Origin: Glaciecola sp.
GTDB lineage: Bacteria; Pseudomonadota; Gammaproteobacteria; Enterobacterales; Alteromonadaceae
Direction of reading: 5' to 3'
Length of the DNA stretch: 47,477 bases
Assembly (NCBI GenBank): GCA_023268935.1
Contig: JALRKK010000068.1
Coordinates: 1 to 47,477 of the forward strand
The notes below the pieces were generated by a model. The model saw only the letters and a list, made by a program, of their open reading frames with translations. It ran no database searches and had not been told where the DNA came from. A program made the translations under genes and the position numbers. Shown piece by piece: positions 25,671 to 35,062 of this stretch (position 1 is its first letter; every line of letters starts with the position of its first letter).

Positions 25671-26443
25671 GCCACTCTCAACGCTTGCGCTGGTGTGCCA
25701 GAATGAAACTTAAAATCGTCATCTTCATCCAAAATGGCCTTTGCTTCTATCGCTCCAAAATACCCAATACGCTCACTGATATCGGTTTTGGCGAAACTTT
25801 GTGCCAAGCTCAAATAATCTTGATAATGACGCGCCTCAGAGCGCAATAAAGATAGATAAAACTCACCTAGCTGCGAATCAACATGAGGCGCCAACCGAGC
25901 AAATCGTTCGCAAGAGCGTGCTTCGATATAAGCACCACAGATGAGTTTATCGACGAGCGCAGCTGGCTCGTGAGTGCGCATATGGCTCAATAATGTTTTG
26001 GCATAACGAGAAGACGTCGTGTACTCATACTCCACACCATACACTTGCATCATCTCTAATACTTGATAGAAATGGTGCAATTCCTCTTTTATCAATAACA
26101 CCATTTTATCAATCAAATCTTGATTTTCTGGAGACTGAGCGCGTGGAATCATGGTTTTCTTTAACGTATTGCAGTTTGCGAGGTCTTGCCACTGCCCTTT
26201 TTTGCGATACGTAAAATCCTCATAAGGTTTTAACCACTCCAATAATGCATTAGAAGATGCATCATCTACCGCATATTTGCGGATCAACAACATCGCGGTT
26301 TGTGCAGCTTTTAGCTCACAAACCATATGATCACGTAATACAACAGGTAAGTGTTCAGGACGTTTTGCCATCTCAATCCATGCTGGTGGTGTGTCACAAT
26401 GCAAAAAATCGGTTACTGGCTTTAATAAATGTTCAACATTCAT
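25667..26443 (-). CDS. miaE: tRNA 2-methylthio-N6-isopentenyladenosine-37 hydroxylase
   Basis: A 258-residue non-haem diiron monooxygenase that hydroxylates the isopentenyl group of ms2i6A-37 in tRNAs reading UNN codons. Ferritin-like diiron ligands are visible: the Glu in CELKAAQTAMLL, E-x-x-H in IKEELHHFYQV, the Glu in GAYIEARSCERF, and E-x-x-H in LLRSEARHYQDYL. Length and pattern match MiaE of Salmonella and Pseudomonas; E. coli lacks the gene. It is convergent with lpxH (4-base overlap) and divergent from the Yip1-family gene across 313 bp. Confidence 0.93.
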   Translation of the reverse strand: MNVEHLLKPVTDFLHCDTPPAWIEMAKRPEHLPVVLRDHMVCELKAAQTAMLLIRKYAVDDASSNALLEWLKPYEDFTYRKKGQWQDLANCNTLKKTMIPRAQSPENQDLIDKMVLLIKEELHHFYQVLEMMQVYGVEYEYTTSSRYAKTLLSHMRTHEPAALVDKLICGAYIEARSCERFARLAPHVDSQLGEFYLSLLRSEARHYQDYLSLAQSFAKTDISERIGYFGAIEAKAILDEDDDFKFHSGTPAQALRVA

Positions 26444-26540
26444 GGTCTTGATATCAAAATAATGGGTTTAATTGCACAACTTTATTTTACCATCATTTTC
26501 GATAGAAATAATCGATAGGTAGCATATACACAAAATTGAT

Positions 26541-26569
26541 TTGACTTATTGCGATAAAAACACCATATT
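26541..26569 (+). promoter_or_regulatory. Probable promoter of the Yip1-family gene
   Basis: TTGACT at 26541–26546 (5 of 6) and CATATT at 26564–26569 (4 of 6) are spaced by 17 bases. The message would have a leader of about 180 bases that holds two palindromes and a short open frame. The rest of the 26444–26756 gap is AT-rich, with no further gene seen. Confidence 0.5.
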
Positions 26570-26578
26570 TGTTATAGG

Positions 26579-26629
26579 TTTGTTAACAAAATAATATCAA
26601 CATAACATTCTACTGTGCATTTAATGCAC
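26579..26629. repeat. Two short perfect palindromes downstream of the promoter
   Basis: TTTGTTAACAAA at 26579–26590 is a perfect 12-base palindrome. GTGCATT/AATGCAC at 26615–26629 has perfect 7-base arms around one T. Both lie just after the predicted transcription start, where repressor operators often sit. No regulator can be named. Confidence 0.45.
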
Positions 26630-26656
26630 TAAAAGCAAGAACTCAGTAGTGACGCC

Positions 26657-26752
26657 ATGTCGGTATTCCAGTTATTTGACTCATGTCATGTGTCTTTGGA
26701 AGCGGTATCAAGAGAAGGATGGCAAAGCTACATTAGCCCCTTAAAGGAGTAA
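26657..26752 (+). CDS. Possible 31-residue leader peptide before the Yip1-family gene
   Basis: ATG at 26657 opens a 31-codon frame (MSVFQLFDSCHVSLEAVS…, ending SPLKE) that stops 4 bases before the next gene's ATG. Its last codons contain AAGGAG, the Shine-Dalgarno of that gene, so its translation would affect the downstream start. No good Shine-Dalgarno precedes it and no family is recognised. It may be chance. Confidence 0.25.
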   Translation: MSVFQLFDSCHVSLEAVSREGWQSYISPLKE

Positions 26753-26756
26753 CTTT

Positions 26757-27353
26757 ATGTTATTGAACCATTTGTTTGGATTGTATACCCACCCCAAAGA
26801 AGAATGGCAAACGATTGATCGCACCAAAGAAACATTCGCTTATCCACTCAGTCACATCGCAATTATTTCATTGATACCCGCAGTATGTAGCTATATTGCC
26901 TCCGCCAAAATAGGCTGGAGTATAGGTGCTGGTGACTTAATCAAAATGACCAACGAATCGGCGTTGTTTATGTCTGTTGGTATGTATTTCGGATTATTTT
27001 TAGGCGTGATTTGCTTAGCGTTTATGATCCAAGATTTGGCAGAAGTGTTTGATGCAAAGCCAACGATTACCCAATCACTTGAGTTGGCAGCTTACACGGC
27101 AACACCTTTATTTATGGTCGGTTTTGCGGCCCTATACCCGGTCTTGTGGTTTGTCGCAATGGTCGGTTTAGCAGGGTTAGCCTACTCCGTTTACTTACTG
27201 TATTCAGGCGTACCCATTTTAATGCATATCCCTGAAGAAAAAGGTTTTATTTACGCAAGTACCGTAGTGACTTGTGGATTGGTTCTATTATCCATTCTGA
27301 TGGCTTTATCGGTTATTTTATTGCAGTCAGGTTCGGCGATTACTTATATTTAA
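26757..27353 (+). CDS. Yip1-family inner-membrane protein
   Basis: A 198-residue membrane protein of the Yip1/YIPF family. The N-terminus LFGLYTHPKEEWQTIDR is typical of bacterial Yip1-domain proteins (P-x-x-x-W). Five hydrophobic segments follow at about residues 30–50, 70–92, 110–133, 135–155 and 162–190. The function of bacterial members is unknown; no partner gene is adjacent. AAGGAG at 26744–26749 is a strong Shine-Dalgarno. A bidirectional-looking terminator separates it from the convergent purF. Confidence 0.78.
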   Translation: MLLNHLFGLYTHPKEEWQTIDRTKETFAYPLSHIAIISLIPAVCSYIASAKIGWSIGAGDLIKMTNESALFMSVGMYFGLFLGVICLAFMIQDLAEVFDAKPTITQSLELAAYTATPLFMVGFAALYPVLWFVAMVGLAGLAYSVYLLYSGVPILMHIPEEKGFIYASTVVTCGLVLLSILMALSVILLQSGSAITYI

Positions 27354-27370
27354 TCAATTAAACCCATACT

Positions 27371-27408
27371 AAAAAAGCCCGATGACTGTTGTTATCGGGC
27401 TTTTCTTT
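27371..27408 (+). terminator. Terminator between the Yip1-family gene and purF
   Basis: AAAAGCCCGAT pairs with ATCGGGCTTTT around a short loop. T-rich sequence on the right and A-rich sequence on the left let it serve both convergent genes. Confidence 0.85.
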
Positions 27409-27435
27409 TATCTGTATTGGTCGCGTCTCAACACA

Positions 27436-28953
27436 TCAATCCGTAAGATTGTGCACCTCAATATTACTTAATTCGGCTTGAATCGTGGGCGATTTTTTGG
27501 CACCTTCTGAGCGAGCATTATCTACGCGCTCAAGATATGCTTGATCGACATCGCCTGTAATATATTGACCGTCAAATACTGATGTTTCAAAACGCGATAC
27601 TTTTGGGTTTTCTTCTCGAACCGCGTCTACTAGGTCACCGATGTCTTGGAAAATCAAACCATCAGCTTGAATTAAAGCCGCAATTTGCTCGTTTTCTCGA
27701 CCGTATGCAATCAATTCATTAGCAGATGGCATATCAATACCATACACATTAGGGAAACGGATTTCTGGAGCTGCCGACGCGAAATACACCTTCTTGGCAC
27801 CAGACTCACGTGCCATCTCAATGATTTGTTCTGACGTAGTACCACGTACAATAGAGTCGTCGACCAAAAGGACGTTTTTGCCTTTGAACTCAGAACCAAT
27901 CGCATTCAATTTACGGCGCACAGACTTACGTCGCTGGGTTTGCCCTGGCATAATGAACGTTCGACCGATATAACGGTTTTTCACAAAACCTTGTCGATAA
28001 GGTAACTCTAACGTGTTTGCTATTTGTAAAGCCACGTCCATGGACGTTTCTGGAATCGGGATGACCACATCAATATCGATATCCGCCCATTCACGTTTAA
28101 TTTTTTCCCCGAGTTTCTTGCCCATGTTCACTCGTGATGCATAGACCGAAATGCCGTCGATATACGAGTCTGGTCGAGCAAAATACACAAATTCAAAAAT
28201 ACATGGAGAGTAAATTGGATCAGCAAAACACTGTTTGGTGTGCAACTCACCCTGATTCGTAATATAAACAGCTTCGCCAGGTTCAACATCGCGCATAAAC
28301 TCAAAACCAACTGCATCAAGCGCGACACTCTCAGAAGCGACCATGTACTCAATGCCAAACTCGCTATGACGTTGCCCTAAAGCAAGTGGACGAATGCCAT
28401 GTGGGTCACGAAACGCCACCATACCATTGCCAATGATTGCAGCAACAACCGCGTAGGCACCGCGAATTTGTTGATGCACTCGAGTGACAGCGGTAAACAC
28501 TTCATCCGGTGTAATCGTCATATCCCGACAGTGTCCTAATTCGTGAGCAAAGATATTAAGTAAAATCTCAGAATCCGATGTTGTGTTGATATGACGTCTG
28601 GCTTTTTGTGATACTTCTTCGGCAAGCTCGTGCGCATTGGTCAAGTTACCATTATGCGCGAAGGCGATGCCATAAGGTGAGTTAACATAAAACGGCTGTG
28701 CTTCGGCTGAGCTTGATGAGCCTGCCGTCGGGTAGCGACAATGGCCAATCCCTATATTTCCGGTGAGACGCTTCATATGACGTGTATGAAATACATCACG
28801 AACCAAACCATTGGCCTTTCTCAAATGAAAATTACCATGATCTATGGTCATGATACCAGCGGCGTCCTGTCCGCGGTGTTGTAGCACTGTAAGCCCGTCA
28901 TAAATTTCTTGAGCAACGGAGCTTTTACTAACAATACCGACTATGCCACACAT
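27436..28953 (-). CDS. purF: Amidophosphoribosyltransferase
   Basis: A 505-residue enzyme of normal length that commits PRPP to purine synthesis. The N-terminal glutaminase starts MCGIVGIV, so Cys2 becomes the nucleophile after Met removal. HCRYPTAG and AHNGNLTNA are glutamine-site segments. The C-terminal phosphoribosyltransferase half has the PRPP loop [14 protein letters not shown] at about residues 364–377. The region between carries [20 protein letters not shown]. It follows cvpA after 11 bp, the same order as in E. coli, in a long minus-strand run. In E. coli this operon is repressed by PurR; no PurR box was identified here. Confidence 0.97.
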   Translation of the reverse strand: MCGIVGIVSKSSVAQEIYDGLTVLQHRGQDAAGIMTIDHGNFHLRKANGLVRDVFHTRHMKRLTGNIGIGHCRYPTAGSSSSAEAQPFYVNSPYGIAFAHNGNLTNAHELAEEVSQKARRHINTTSDSEILLNIFAHELGHCRDMTITPDEVFTAVTRVHQQIRGAYAVVAAIIGNGMVAFRDPHGIRPLALGQRHSEFGIEYMVASESVALDAVGFEFMRDVEPGEAVYITNQGELHTKQCFADPIYSPCIFEFVYFARPDSYIDGISVYASRVNMGKKLGEKIKREWADIDIDVVIPIPETSMDVALQIANTLELPYRQGFVKNRYIGRTFIMPGQTQRRKSVRRKLNAIGSEFKGKNVLLVDDSIVRGTTSEQIIEMARESGAKKVYFASAAPEIRFPNVYGIDMPSANELIAYGRENEQIAALIQADGLIFQDIGDLVDAVREENPKVSRFETSVFDGQYITGDVDQAYLERVDNARSEGAKKSPTIQAELSNIEVHNLTD

Positions 28954-28964
28954 GTTTTACCTAC

Positions 28965-29462
28965 TTACGATTCTGCTGGGGGTTGTAAAAAAGTTGAGTT
29001 TTGTTGAACGTATTCAAAAAACCATCGAATCACCACATCAAACTCAGGGATCAATACCGATGCTTGCCACGCATCGGCTTTTGCTAAACTAGTAAACGTA
29101 TCAACAAAAAACAGTACTGCTGATACAATCAAAATACCGCGGAGGCCACCAAAGACCATACCTAAAACACGGTCTGTTCCTGATAATCCAGACACTTGGA
29201 CAAGCTGACCCAATGTATAGTTGACAAAGGAACCCACTAAAATCGTCGCGACAAACAATATCGCAATCGCGGCACCATTTTGCCACATTGGGTTTTGGAT
29301 CTGGGTAAGAAACGTTGCAACTTGAGGATAGAAATTTGATGCAACAAAAAAGGCGGTTAACCAAACAATAAGAGAAACGGCTTCTTTGACAAATCCGCGC
29401 ACGAGACTAACGACTGCAGATAAGCCGATAATACCGAGAATTGTAAAATCTACCCAATTCAT
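28965..29462 (-). CDS. cvpA: CvpA family inner-membrane protein
   Basis: A 165-residue membrane protein with four hydrophobic segments, starting MNWVDFTILGIIGLSAVVSL. The family signature around LVRGFVKEAVSLIVWL follows at about residues 21–36, and RVLGMVFGGLRGILIV lies near 102–117. CvpA is needed for colicin V production and supports envelope homeostasis in enterobacteria; its molecular role is unresolved. It lies between dedD and purF, its conserved position. Confidence 0.93.
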   Translation of the reverse strand: MNWVDFTILGIIGLSAVVSLVRGFVKEAVSLIVWLTAFFVASNFYPQVATFLTQIQNPMWQNGAAIAILFVATILVGSFVNYTLGQLVQVSGLSGTDRVLGMVFGGLRGILIVSAVLFFVDTFTSLAKADAWQASVLIPEFDVVIRWFFEYVQQNSTFLQPPAES

Positions 29463-29548
29463 GAATTCATCTTATTGGTTAAACATGCCTAGCTGGCTTG
29501 TTTGTAAACGTGCGCGCATTTTACCAGAAGCTTGCACAGTTGCCACTG

Positions 29549-30229
29549 TTATTTGATCTCAAACGGTGTAATTCGACCGGCTAATCCAGTGATTTCTTTT
29601 AGATGAGGCAAGGCTTCGTCTAATTTTGATTGGTTAATTTCAGGCCCTACAAATACCTTTGTGAGCTTACCAGAAGGTGTTTGAATTGGACGGGTAAATG
29701 TACGATATCCTGCTCTTTCAACCTTGCGCACTAACTCTCGAACATTCTTTTGATGCTTGAAGCTGCCAAGTTGAACCACCCAACCTGCACCTTCTTGTTT
29801 GGTTTTGGTCAACAACGTTTGTTGCGCGAGGCTTTCATCTACCTCAACGGTTTCAGGAGTCTGAATAGTTGGCTTAGCAGCGTCAACTTCTGAACTAGGC
29901 TTTGGTTCAGCGTTATTTTCAATTTTTTGAGTTAAGTTTGATTGAGGTTCATCGCTATTGGATACGGCTTTGTCGGATTGACCTTCACTCTCGAGATCCA
30001 AAGCGCTTTGATTGTGAACTTCAGGTTTATACGTCGATTTTTCGATTACTTCAGCACTGGAAAGAGATAAATTTCGGCTTTGTAACTCTACTTCGGGTGC
30101 TGGTGGAATCACCACTTGAATATCTTCACGAACGCGCTTTTTGCCATCCAAATACTCAGGTAAAAATATCACGGCTAGCGCAACTAATATAAAGGTGCCG
30201 ACTAGACGATTTTTTAAAGCCGTATTCAC
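29549..30229 (-). CDS. dedD: DedD-like SPOR-domain cell-division protein
   Basis: A 226-residue bitopic membrane protein. A short cytoplasmic start ([11 protein letters not shown]) is followed by one membrane helix (about residues 9–27). A long acidic and polar linker rich in Ser, Glu and Pro spans about 40–145. A C-terminal SPOR domain lies at about 148–226 (WVVQLGSFKHQKNVRELVRK, RTFTRPIQ, TKVFVGPE). SPOR domains bind denuded septal glycan, and DedD supports FtsN-like septation. The order folC–dedD–cvpA–purF is that of E. coli. Its start overlaps the folC end by 4 bases. Confidence 0.88.
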   Translation of the reverse strand: MNTALKNRLVGTFILVALAVIFLPEYLDGKKRVREDIQVVIPPAPEVELQSRNLSLSSAEVIEKSTYKPEVHNQSALDLESEGQSDKAVSNSDEPQSNLTQKIENNAEPKPSSEVDAAKPTIQTPETVEVDESLAQQTLLTKTKQEGAGWVVQLGSFKHQKNVRELVRKVERAGYRTFTRPIQTPSGKLTKVFVGPEINQSKLDEALPHLKEITGLAGRITPFEIK

Positions 30230-31527
30230 TTATTCACCTGTGAATTATCCTTCGAGTTAAAATCGATTAATGCTTGTTGAACCGCACTTACGGTAAAAAA
30301 CGACCCTAATACTACCACTAATTCCACTTCATGTGCAGTCTTGTTCACCCCAACCAGCGCCTCTTGTGCATTGTAATAAACAGGTACCTCTTCCACTGTC
30401 AGTTCATGCAGGCGTGTCAACAAAAGTGATTGCATGCTTTTAGCTGGTAACGCTCTGGGGATATCCAGTGATAGACAGTGCCATGACTTCACCTTGTCAG
30501 CAAGAGGTTGCAATGTACCCCACACATCTTTGTCGGCCATCATTGCCACGATCACACTAATGTTGGAGATATTCTTAGCCTCAAGCCATATCTTTAAGTA
30601 GTTAGCAGCATGAGGATTATGCGCGACATCGAACAATATTTTATCCGGTTCACCATTCAGTGATGCTGTTTCCAATCTTCCTACCATCTTGGTTTGCTCA
30701 ATCACAGTGGTCAATTGGGAGTCACTAATATGCCAGCCAAGCACATCTATGACAGCCACACTAGTGGCTACATTATGATGAGGTATTTGGGGAATAGAAG
30801 TCGAAAATTGACGATTTAGGCTATGGTAATGCCAGCGACCATCACGTACTGAGTGAGAAAAATCTTGGCCAACCCAAAAAGCGCTGGCTTGGTGCGCTAT
30901 GACCGCTTCACGTAAGGTATATGGTGGCTCATATTCACCAATCACGGCTGGCTTATGTGGGCGCATAATACCTGCTTTTTCAATCGCAACAAGTTCTCTG
31001 GTATCGCCAAGAAAGGCCTGGTGATCAAGGCCAATTGAGGTTATTACTGCAAGGTCACTGTCGACTACATTTGTCGCATCTAAACGCCCACCTAAGCCCA
31101 CTTCCAACAAAACACAATCAAGTTTAGCCTGAGCTAATAGAACCAATGCAGCGAGCGTACCAAACTCAAAATAAGTCAATGGAATATCGGCCCGAGCTTG
31201 CTCAACTACCCAAAACGCTTGGGCGTGCTGTTCAGCAGATAGCTGCTGCCCGTTCACGCGGACACGCTCCTCATACTGATGAATGTGGGGGGAGCTATAG
31301 ACGCCAACAGAACGCAGAGTCGCAAGGGCAACTTGCTCAATTAGTGTGCACGTAGTTCCCTTGCCGTTGGTTCCAGCCACAGTGATGACGGTGGTACTAT
31401 CCCAATTAAGGGATAGTCGCTGATAGACTTCTCGGGTGCGTTCAAGCCCTAACTCAATTTCAGAAGGGTGACTTGCTTCAATATAAACAAGCCACTGCTC
31501 AAGGTTCCAATCAGCTTTCGGATTCAT
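30226..31527 (-). CDS. folC: Bifunctional dihydrofolate/folylpolyglutamate synthase
   Basis: A 433-residue Mur-ligase-fold enzyme that adds glutamate to dihydropteroate and to folates. The P-loop is [11 protein letters not shown] at about residues 47–57. Other visible blocks are [36 protein letters not shown], the carbamylated-lysine region [17 protein letters not shown] and [13 protein letters not shown]. It overlaps accD by 17 bases upstream and dedD by 4 bases downstream, so it is translationally coupled on both sides. Confidence 0.96.
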   Translation of the reverse strand: MNPKADWNLEQWLVYIEASHPSEIELGLERTREVYQRLSLNWDSTTVITVAGTNGKGTTCTLIEQVALATLRSVGVYSSPHIHQYEERVRVNGQQLSAEQHAQAFWVVEQARADIPLTYFEFGTLAALVLLAQAKLDCVLLEVGLGGRLDATNVVDSDLAVITSIGLDHQAFLGDTRELVAIEKAGIMRPHKPAVIGEYEPPYTLREAVIAHQASAFWVGQDFSHSVRDGRWHYHSLNRQFSTSIPQIPHHNVATSVAVIDVLGWHISDSQLTTVIEQTKMVGRLETASLNGEPDKILFDVAHNPHAANYLKIWLEAKNISNISVIVAMMADKDVWGTLQPLADKVKSWHCLSLDIPRALPAKSMQSLLLTRLHELTVEEVPVYYNAQEALVGVNKTAHEVELVVVLGSFFTVSAVQQALIDFNSKDNSQVNK

Positions 31528-32398
31528 TCTCTGGTGCTAGTGCAGGGGCTGTAAAGCCTTGATGATGAAGTTTGGACAAAACACTGAATAACTTATCACG
31601 CATTTGAGCTCGATGAACAATCATATCAATTGCACCTTTCTCTAACAAAAACTCACTACGCTGAAAACCTTCTGGTAATGTTTCACGCACCGTTTGCTCA
31701 ATGACTCGAGGACCTGCAAAACCGATAAGCGCTTTAGGCTCAGCCACATTAACATCACCTAGCATGGCTAATGAAGCGGATACTCCACCCATAGTTGGGT
31801 CTGTCAAAACAGATATATAAGGCAAGCCACGTTGGCTCATTTTAGCCAATGCAGCACTGGTTTTCGCCATTTGCATCAAAGACAACAAGGCTTCTTGCAT
31901 CCGAGCGCCGCCCGATGCTGAGAAACAAATCAAAGGACAGTTATTTTCTAGACAGGCATTCACTGCAGCTACGAAACGCGCACCAACCACCGATGCCATC
32001 GAACCGCCTAGGAAAGAAAATTCAAAGCTGGCCGCAACAACTGGCATACCTTTCAAAGTGCCTTGTATGACCACTAATGCGTCTTTTTCATTGGTGGCTT
32101 TTTGTGCGGCACTTAAACGATCTTTGTATTTTTTAGAATCTTTAAACTTTAATAAATCTTGAGGCTCTAAATCGACGCCGATTTCTTGACGACCTTCTAC
32201 ATCCAAAAAGTGATGTAAACGCGAACGAGCACTGATGCGCATATGGTGATCACACTTTGGACACACTTCTTGCAACCGCTCAATTTCACTGCGGTATAAC
32301 ACCGCATCACAATTACTACACTTCGTCCAAATGCCCTCTGGGACGTTAGACTTTTCTGATGATTGGGTTCTTGGGAGGATTTTTTCTATCCAACTCAT
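31511..32398 (-). CDS. accD: Acetyl-CoA carboxylase carboxyltransferase beta subunit
   Basis: A 295-residue subunit that pairs with AccA to move the carboxyl group from biotin to acetyl-CoA, giving malonyl-CoA. The N-terminal zinc ribbon is CSNC…CPKC at about residues 27–49. The crotonase-like carboxyltransferase domain contains [54 protein letters not shown] and a [17 protein letters not shown] segment. In E. coli the zinc domain also binds accA and accD mRNA to repress translation. The upstream 140 bp contains a long inverted repeat, described separately. Confidence 0.97.
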   Translation of the reverse strand: MSWIEKILPRTQSSEKSNVPEGIWTKCSNCDAVLYRSEIERLQEVCPKCDHHMRISARSRLHHFLDVEGRQEIGVDLEPQDLLKFKDSKKYKDRLSAAQKATNEKDALVVIQGTLKGMPVVAASFEFSFLGGSMASVVGARFVAAVNACLENNCPLICFSASGGARMQEALLSLMQMAKTSAALAKMSQRGLPYISVLTDPTMGGVSASLAMLGDVNVAEPKALIGFAGPRVIEQTVRETLPEGFQRSEFLLEKGAIDMIVHRAQMRDKLFSVLSKLHHQGFTAPALAPENESES

Positions 32399-32436
32399 GG
32401 GTCAATATTCCTAAAAACTGACTAGGTAAAATTATT

Positions 32437-32496
32437 ACCAGTAACATATTTGGTGTATTAAAACATATTCTAACGTGTTTCAGCAAAGTTACTGGT
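32437..32496 (-). repeat. Long inverted repeat in the accD leader or promoter region
   Basis: ACCAGTAAC at 32437–32445 and GTTACTGGT at 32488–32496 are perfect 9-base arms, 42 bases apart. AAACA (32461–32465) and TGTTT (32476–32480) form a nested pair inside. It lies 39 bases upstream of the accD start and downstream of the truA stop, so it could be an operator or an RNA structure. Confidence 0.45.
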
Positions 32497-32538
32497 CTAA
32501 GAAGTTTTGTCTTAACACAATTATTTTTTTATTCCCTA

Positions 32539-33339
32539 TTACTCGGGTTCACGCGGTAAAAAAAGCGGACCGATTGGACTGATAGGTATTTCAAATTCAC
32601 TTGGGTAGCTCACATCAATAAAATACAAACCGTACGCTTTTGCAGTTGCTGCAGCTTGCCTTCGATCCTTTACTGCCATAAGCTCAGCAAGCCATTCTAT
32701 TGGTTTTTCCGAGGAGCCAATAAGCAACAGCGAACCGACAATATTGCGCACCATATGATGCAAAAAAGCATTTGCCTGAATATCGACTACCACATACTGC
32801 TCACAACGAAATACTTTGCAAAAATGCACGTTGCGATATGGAGTATTAGACTGACAAAGACTGGCTCGAAATGAGCTAAAATCCTGCTCACCCAATAGAC
32901 TTTGAGCGGCCTCATGCATACGTTTTTCACATAAAGGCTTATGCCAATGCGTTATGCCGTGATGCAATATGGCCGGGCGAGTTTTGGCATTGTAGATGAC
33001 ATAGCGGTAGCGCCGAGCAGTTGCACTGAAACGCGCATGAAACTCTTCGGGTACAGCTTTGACCCATTTAACACTGATTGCATCTGGTAAGTGGGCATTT
33101 GAGCCCATAAACCAAGCCTTATCAGGACGAATTGCGCGAGTACGAAAGTTAACAACTTGATGCACTGCATGGACACCGGCGTCTGTACGACCTGCACAAT
33201 TCACTGTGATTGGCTCGTCAGCAACCTTGCTCAGGGCTTCTTCAAGGTGTTGTTGAATTGTCGGGACGTTTTCTTGTCGTTGCCATCCATAAAAACGACT
33301 GCCATCATATTCAATTCCAAGAGCAATATTGCGAATCAT
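32539..33339 (-). CDS. truA: tRNA pseudouridine(38–40) synthase
   Basis: A 266-residue enzyme that makes pseudouridine at positions 38, 39 and 40 of many tRNAs. The start is family-like ([19 protein letters not shown]). The catalytic Asp is in [15 protein letters not shown] at about residues 49–63, and the conserved [16 protein letters not shown] lies near 190–206. It sits 3 bp from the end of fimV, the conserved gammaproteobacterial pairing. The trpF gene found between truA and accD in Pseudomonas is absent here. Confidence 0.96.
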   Translation of the reverse strand: MIRNIALGIEYDGSRFYGWQRQENVPTIQQHLEEALSKVADEPITVNCAGRTDAGVHAVHQVVNFRTRAIRPDKAWFMGSNAHLPDAISVKWVKAVPEEFHARFSATARRYRYVIYNAKTRPAILHHGITHWHKPLCEKRMHEAAQSLLGEQDFSSFRASLCQSNTPYRNVHFCKVFRCEQYVVVDIQANAFLHHMVRNIVGSLLLIGSSEKPIEWLAELMAVKDRRQAAATAKAYGLYFIDVSYPSEFEIPISPIGPLFLPREPE

Positions 33340-33342
33340 TGA

Positions 33343-34941
33343 TTAGAGCTCATTGAGTTGTTGCAGAAGCTGTTTAGCTTCAGCTGACTCAGTTTCTGTA
33401 CCCAGCTTAATTACTTCATTGAGCAAAGCCTTGGCATCAGAAAACTCATCGATTTCAATATACGCTCTGGCCAGATCTAATTTCCCCATTGCATCGGATT
33501 CTTGAACTTCAACATCAGCTTGTGCAGGTAATTTGTCTGCAATGTTTTGCAAAATATCTAACTCTGGTTCATTTTGCAAAGGCTCATCATCTAACTCATC
33601 AAGCAGAGCATCAACATCAATATAATCCGGCGTATCTACCTTAAATTTAAGGTCATCGAATTCGGTTGTATCCTGCTCTTCTTGTTTGCTATCGGCAACT
33701 GTGTCGCGTAGAGTGGTTATTTTTGTTTGTAATTCGTTCAGGGCTGAGGCGTCTTTGGTATTGTCAGACTTGAGTCTGGATAAAATATCATCAAAGTCGG
33801 AATTCTCAAGCTCATTAAGTATCTCGGCGTCGCTATCTCCATTGAGCCAGCCATCCAAATCAGGTAATTCTAGAAGATCATCGAGTTCATCTTTGGCTGA
33901 AGGAGCTTCCTCCGCTGAAGGAGCTTCAAATCGTTCTACCGAATCGTCAAGCAACGCATCATTGGCAATTTCAATATCATCGACCTCACCTAACGTTTCA
34001 AGTTCTTCACTTTTTTTTGGTGTATTGCGTTTAAACAACCACAAGCCCAAACCAACCAATGTTAGCAAAACTAACAAAGAAATTAAGGCAATTAATACAA
34101 ATGGTTTGGCAACAAACTCGGCAACTTGATCTAGTGCGCTCGACCCTTGTTTGGCGTTTTCTTTTTGCAACGTCTCGTATATTTCTGCCTGTAGAGCCCC
34201 TAACGCATCAAGTTGCGCTTGCACATCACCATTTACCTGCCCAGAAAGCGCGTCTACGCGTTCAGCGACATTTTGTAATTGGTCTGCAAGACGCTCATTC
34301 TCGTTAAGTAATACTTGAATTGTTTCAAGAGAAATAGCGTATTGTGATTTTAACTCATTCAACACCTGTAACTGTTGAATCGTTAGTTGAGATGTTGGTA
34401 CGTTTGGTAAGGTGACTATTTCGGTTGGTTTGTCATTTAGTATTGAAACAGGATTTGTAAGAGTTTCACTAGGCAAGACCTGCTCTTGAACCTCTTCATT
34501 GGAGGAACCACTTGCTAAAGTAACTGCGTTTTTGAGAGCTTGCAACTCGGCCCATAAAGTTTCATCACTTTGGATCTTGGCTTCTGCCTCTAAAGGATCA
34601 ATCTTAGCCACGAAAGCCGCTGTCGGCATCTCAAGCATAGTATCGTTGAGTAAATGATTGACGTTATTATCTTTAAACGCTTGAGGATTTAGCAAATAAA
34701 TCCCATACATAACAGGATAAAGTGAATTGGGGCGCTGGCCAACAAAATCAGACGAATTGCGATAATCCTTTGCGATCTTCCATAGTGTATCTTTCTGCTC
34801 AACTGGGCCAAACACGATACCACTATAATCATCGATTTTATCTCCGCGCAGTTGCAGAGTCTGAAATTCCCCAGCAACGCTCACTACCGAAGTTAGATGA
34901 ATTAAAATCCCAAATAATAATATTAGGCCAGAGGCTCTCAT
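33343..34941 (-). CDS. fimV: FimV-like polar hub protein
   Basis: A 532-residue protein with a signal peptide (about residues 1–23). The periplasmic LysM-like domain, about 30–115, contains GPVEQKDTLWKIAKDYR and the FimV segment LYPVMYGIYLLNPQAF. A coiled coil lies near 190–260, and a single membrane helix near 275–300 (FVLIALISLLVLLTLVGLGL). A very acidic cytoplasmic tail follows, ending in the FimV C-terminal TPR motif (MGKLDLARAYIEIDEFSDAKALLNEV). FimV/HubP proteins organise the cell pole for type IV pili, chemotaxis and flagella. This copy is much shorter than Pseudomonas FimV (over 900 residues) and lacks most of the acidic repeats. It lies between asd and truA, the usual site. Confidence 0.88.
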   Translation of the reverse strand: MRASGLILLFGILIHLTSVVSVAGEFQTLQLRGDKIDDYSGIVFGPVEQKDTLWKIAKDYRNSSDFVGQRPNSLYPVMYGIYLLNPQAFKDNNVNHLLNDTMLEMPTAAFVAKIDPLEAEAKIQSDETLWAELQALKNAVTLASGSSNEEVQEQVLPSETLTNPVSILNDKPTEIVTLPNVPTSQLTIQQLQVLNELKSQYAISLETIQVLLNENERLADQLQNVAERVDALSGQVNGDVQAQLDALGALQAEIYETLQKENAKQGSSALDQVAEFVAKPFVLIALISLLVLLTLVGLGLWLFKRNTPKKSEELETLGEVDDIEIANDALLDDSVERFEAPSAEEAPSAKDELDDLLELPDLDGWLNGDSDAEILNELENSDFDDILSRLKSDNTKDASALNELQTKITTLRDTVADSKQEEQDTTEFDDLKFKVDTPDYIDVDALLDELDDEPLQNEPELDILQNIADKLPAQADVEVQESDAMGKLDLARAYIEIDEFSDAKALLNEVIKLGTETESAEAKQLLQQLNEL

Positions 34942-35015
34942 GCGTGATTATCCAAGTGATAGTGCATTGAATTTAAACGAAGATTCACTTTATTTCTTGG
35001 CTTGCAAAGATACCA

Positions 35016-35044
35016 TAAAAAAACGGTGCTAAAAAGCACCGTTT
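35016..35044 (-). terminator. Terminator after asd
   Basis: On the minus strand AAACGGTGCT pairs with AGCACCGTTT around a 4-base loop and is followed by a T run. It lies between asd and fimV, so fimV probably has its own promoter within the 121-bp gap. Confidence 0.88.
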
Positions 35045-35062
35045 CTATCAAGGTAAATCGAA

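Noticed and set aside
33686-34129. 147-codon open frame antisense to fimV
   Set aside because: Ser-rich translation of the antisense of an acidic repeat region, a typical shadow of Asp/Glu codons with no family features.
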